Shown here one piece after another: positions 61,636 to 64,000 of a stretch of 64,000 nucleotides of DNA. The notes beneath the pieces are model-generated. The model had not been told where the DNA came from. It saw nothing but the letters and a program-made list of their open reading frames with translations, and did no database searches. Source of the DNA: Chloroflexota bacterium (GTDB taxonomy: Bacteria > Chloroflexota > Dehalococcoidia > Lucifugimonadales > Lucifugimonadaceae); contig PBDR01000003.1 in assembly GCA_002717385.1 (NCBI GenBank), positions 1-64,000 of the forward strand, in the 5' to 3' direction. Position 1 is the first letter of the stretch. Every line of letters starts with the position of its first letter. Both the position numbers and the translations under genes were made by a program.

Positions 61636-62571
61636 TTAAATTTTTTTAGCTCTAGGGTGAGATGCAAGATATACTTCTCTAGATTTTTGTTTAGATATAT
61701 GTGTATATACCTGAGTAGTATTAGGTGATTCATGTCCGAGTAATTCTTGTAAGTATCTCAAATCGGCCCCACCATCAAGCATATGAGTGGCATAGCTGTG
61801 TCTTAATGAATGAGTATGGATTGAAGGATCTAATTTTGCTTTGATAACATTTCTTTTGATGATATGCTGTACAGACCTTTTGCTTAATTTTGTTCCTGAA
61901 CGATTTAACCAGAGTGCTTCCTGTGTGTTTTTTTTATCAAGTTTAATTCTAATTTTATTAATATATATATTTAACCATTTACATGCTATTTCACCAAAAA
62001 ATATAGCTCTATATTTTTCTCCCTTTCCTTTAACTATTCCATTCCTGTTTTTTATATCAATGTCATTGATAGTAAGGTTTATAAGCTCGGAAAGTCTTAT
62101 CCCCGAACCATAGATTAATTCCATTATTGTTTTGTCTCTAATTCCCAGAGGCTTTGATATATCAGGTGTATCTAATAACTTTTCAATATCTTCAAAAGAA
62201 ATTACATTAGGGAGAGAATAATTTTGTTTAGGTCTAATAATTAATTCTGCAGGATTTTGATTGATAATTTTGTGATTCAATAGGAAATCAAAGAAATTTT
62301 TGATGGCGGTAATTTTTCTGTGAATAGATTTTCTAGAATACTTTTCTTCAACTAATTTTGAAATATATTGTCTAATTTGTAAGTTAGAAATTTTTTCTAT
62401 GTCAATTGGGATAGAATTAGTATATCTTTCAAAGAGCATCAAGTCATTCCTGTAATTTCGAACAGTCATATCGGATAAATTTTTTTCATGACTATTAAAT
62501 AAACAAAATTCAGAAACAAAATCTTTTTTTTGATTTTTTAATGAGTAATTATTACTATTTTCGGTAACCAT
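61636..62571 (-). CDS. xerD: Tyrosine recombinase XerD/XerC
   Basis: A 311-residue tyrosine recombinase. Catalytic residues: Arg in YGSGIRLSELINL, Lys in GKGEKYRAIFFG, His/Arg in HTHSLRHSYATHML, His in LLGHESPNTTQVYTHIS with the nucleophile Tyr. The N-terminal SAM-like domain (residues 20-110) is typical. XerD/XerC resolve chromosome dimers with FtsK at dif. I cannot tell C from D. It lies 25 nt before aroQ and downstream of a repeat-containing 144-bp region. Confidence 0.93.
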   Translation of the reverse strand: MVTENSNNYSLKNQKKDFVSEFCLFNSHEKNLSDMTVRNYRNDLMLFERYTNSIPIDIEKISNLQIRQYISKLVEEKYSRKSIHRKITAIKNFFDFLLNHKIINQNPAELIIRPKQNYSLPNVISFEDIEKLLDTPDISKPLGIRDKTIMELIYGSGIRLSELINLTINDIDIKNRNGIVKGKGEKYRAIFFGEIACKWLNIYINKIRIKLDKKNTQEALWLNRSGTKLSKRSVQHIIKRNVIKAKLDPSIHTHSLRHSYATHMLDGGADLRYLQELLGHESPNTTQVYTHISKQKSREVYLASHPRAKKI

Positions 62572-62591
62572 TTAATTTCTTTTGAGTATGA

Positions 62592-62635
62592 ATATTTGTC
62601 CACTATACACCACGCCATATTTGTCGGTGGACTAT
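62592..62635. repeat. Direct repeats ATATTTGTC ahead of xerD
   Basis: ATATTTGTC occurs at 62592-62600 and again at 62617-62625, a 25-bp period, each followed by an ACTATA (62603-62608 and 62630-62635). GTCCAC and GTGGAC within them are inverted with respect to each other. It lies in the 144 bp between the second HpaI aldolase and xerD, where the xerD promoter must be. A regulator site is possible; it does not match a dif core that I know. Confidence 0.5.
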
Positions 62636-62715
62636 ATAAATATTACATATATTCATGTTTTTGGACCAAAGTAAAATTTTCTCTACTTAAATTTCATTTA
62701 ATTCAAAATTGTTAA

Positions 62716-63489
62716 TTATTTTTTTATTGTCTGGATTGCTGATTTATAACCTTCCATCAAAACGGAAACATCTGATGAATAATTGAGTAATAAAACACCT
62801 GCATCTCGCCATTGCTTAGCCTGTGATGGAGAATTTACAAGCATTGAACAAGTTTTACCATGTTTTTTAGCAGCATTTAGGAGTTCGTATCTTTTATTAT
62901 CGATAATTTTATCTTGATCATCTGACCCTAATACACCTAAATCTTGAGATAAGTCTTGATAACCTAATGTGATTGCATCTATACCATCAATACTAGTAAT
63001 TTTGTCAATATTATCAAATGCTTGTTGTGATTCAAACATAACAGTAATAAAAACCTGATCATTAGTGAATTTCAATCGTTCTTTTAATGGCATAGATAAA
63101 TCAAAATCATTTCCTGAGCTTGCCCCCCCCATACCCCTTAATCCCAGAGGGGTATATTTTGCAAATTGAATAATTTCATACGCATGTTCTGGTGTGTCAA
63201 CCTGTGGGCAATAAAGATTAAATATTCCTATATCTAGTAGCCTTGTAATCCATTCTCGATTCGCTTCTGGTGGTCTAACCATAACACCAAGATCCAATGC
63301 CCGTCCCATTGCAGCAAAATTTGCTATAGTTTCTATCGATGGAGAAGCATGTTCCATGTCTATTCTTACAAAATTCAATCCTAATTGTTTGAACATTGTT
63401 AAAGATTCTGGGTTACGTAACATATTTATCCAAGTACCAATTTGTAGTTCATTTCGTTCTATTCCGGATTTTACTGGGTTTAATTTCAT
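62716..63489 (-). CDS. HpcH/HpaI family aldolase (second copy)
   Basis: A 257-residue HpaI-type TIM-barrel aldolase, a distant paralog of the one at 28167-28916. RIDMEHASPSIETI is the His region, MVRPPEANREW the Arg loop, YTPLGLRGMGGASSG the aldolase loop, and VMFESQQAFDNI and LGYQDLSQDLG carry the metal-binding Glu and Asp. The substrate is unknown. It is 12 nt after topA and upstream of xerD; no sugar-acid dehydratase is adjacent. Confidence 0.87.
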   Translation of the reverse strand: MKLNPVKSGIERNELQIGTWINMLRNPESLTMFKQLGLNFVRIDMEHASPSIETIANFAAMGRALDLGVMVRPPEANREWITRLLDIGIFNLYCPQVDTPEHAYEIIQFAKYTPLGLRGMGGASSGNDFDLSMPLKERLKFTNDQVFITVMFESQQAFDNIDKITSIDGIDAITLGYQDLSQDLGVLGSDDQDKIIDNKRYELLNAAKKHGKTCSMLVNSPSQAKQWRDAGVLLLNYSSDVSVLMEGYKSAIQTIKK

Positions 63490-63501
63490 GATTTTCCTCT
63501 A

Positions 63502-64000
63502 TTATTTATCTACACATTTTTCCATTATTAGATTTTTTTGTAATTCCCATTTTTTGATGTTTTTATCATCTTCAGGTTTCATTGGAAATGCAACTTTACA
63601 TTTTGGGAATTTACCACAACCAAGAAATTCTTTTTCATCCCATTTTCTTTTTCTAATTAATAATTCATTTTCACCTAGACATATAACTCCACTTTTCTTT
63701 GCTGGAGGATTATTTTTTTTATTTGGTCTAGAACCACATTTTACTGGATTACTTTTATCATATTTTATATTTTTAGGTAAAGGTAAATTTAATATAGTTT
63801 TACATTCAGGCCATTTAGAGCATCCTAAGAATTTATTATACTTCTTTCCCTTTTCTTCTAACTCTAATCCCTCTTCGCAAAAAACACCCGTGGGATCTGC
63901 TGGTATATTAGCTTTATCTCCGTTTTTTGCTTCTTCGATGCCCTTTTGAACGCTTTCTTCAAAAGGGGAATAAAATTTTTCCAAAAATTCTATCCAATTT
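63502..64000 (-). CDS. topA: DNA topoisomerase I, C-terminal part
   Basis: The 3' end of topA; the frame is open past the window edge (NWIEFLEKFYSPFEESVQ, the end of the core domain). Two Topo I zinc-ribbon repeats follow: the first GVFCEEG...LGCSKWPEC, the second VKCGSRPNKK...GVICLGE...LGCGKFPKC. Both lack one or more of the usual four Cys (the first has a single Cys instead of CPxCG), so zinc binding may be partly lost. Their GCxxxPxC halves are intact. It removes negative supercoils. The identification rests on this C-terminal pattern. Confidence 0.88.
   Translation of the reverse strand, partial: NWIEFLEKFYSPFEESVQKGIEEAKNGDKANIPADPTGVFCEEGLELEEKGKKYNKFLGCSKWPECKTILNLPLPKNIKYDKSNPVKCGSRPNKKNNPPAKKSGVICLGENELLIRKRKWDEKEFLGCGKFPKCKVAFPMKPEDDKNIKKWELQKNLIMEKCVDK

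Overview
Organism. The window is AT-rich, densely packed bacterial chromosome, dominated by single-copy housekeeping genes, with no phage, transposon or CRISPR. Lineage clues are a fused AccD-AccA carboxyltransferase, the yceD-rpmF-fabD-nusB-acpP run with a zinc-type L32, the heme-A pair ctaA/ctaB (aerobic oxidase), and enolase-superfamily and HpaI-type sugar-acid enzymes. Together they suggest a streamlined, aerobic, probably marine Chloroflexota (SAR202/Dehalococcoidia-like) genome. This lineage is an inference from gene content (about 55% sure); no rRNA is present to test it.

Layout. 1-1881: accessory surface/secondary-metabolism cassette (carbamoyltransferase C-terminus, a 56-aa DUF5989 membrane protein, SGNH hydrolase) ending at the 3' end of a tRNA-Ser(UGA) gene. 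2000-6605 (-): rsmD, coaD, a coiled-coil protein, polA. 6683-9467 (+): lysS, serS. 9473-12102 (-): ligA, pth. 12234-13514 (+): DUF1015. 13525-20073 (-): CPBP protease, trpA, aroH, class I DAHP synthase, ribF, tyrS, class V aminotransferase. 20198-22798 (-): ftsH, metallo-beta-lactamase-fold protein. 23074-24298 (+): infC-rpmI-rplT. 24334-26491 (-): small zinc-ribbon protein, ctaA, ctaB. 26658-27704 (+): tsaD. 27715-31817 (-): thiG, a tenI-like gene, thiS, an enolase-superfamily dehydratase, an HpaI aldolase and a small membrane protein. 32008-42008 (-): acyl-CoA dehydrogenase, yceD, rpmF, fabD, nusB, acpP, udg, rnj, ftsK, accDA. 42116-44329 (+): ruvCAB. 44330-48026 (-): heterodimeric ABC exporter. 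48135-48878 (+): RimI-like acetyltransferase. 48875-50550 (-): IscA/HesB-like protein with a Cys/Gly tail, ferredoxin, DapA-family lyase. 50903-57218 (+): Lrp regulator, bioY, aspS, tig, clpP, clpX. 57251-64000 (-): topA (partial), second HpaI aldolase, xerD, aroQ, pepP, efp, xseA, xseB, formyltransferase-fold protein.

How it works together. Most of the window is information processing (three aminoacyl-tRNA synthetases, IF3, EF-P, L20/L32/L35, PolA, LigA, RuvABC, ExoVII, Topo I, XerD), proteostasis (FtsH, ClpXP, trigger factor), fatty-acid initiation (AccDA, FabD, ACP) and aromatic, thiamin and riboflavin biosynthesis. The enolase-superfamily dehydratase next to an HpaI aldolase looks like a sugar-acid degradation step pair. 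All eight convergent junctions have 0-35 nt between genes or overlapping stop codons, and no recognisable Rho-independent terminators. Non-AUG starts are frequent: many UUG, a probable AUA for infC and AUU/AUA for polA.

Most worth a second look: the carbamoyltransferase/DUF5989/SGNH cassette beside tRNA-Ser, EF-P with an APKAPP tip loop, the IscA-like protein with an eight-Cys Gly tail, and catalytic-residue substitutions read by eye in TrpA, AroQ and AroH.
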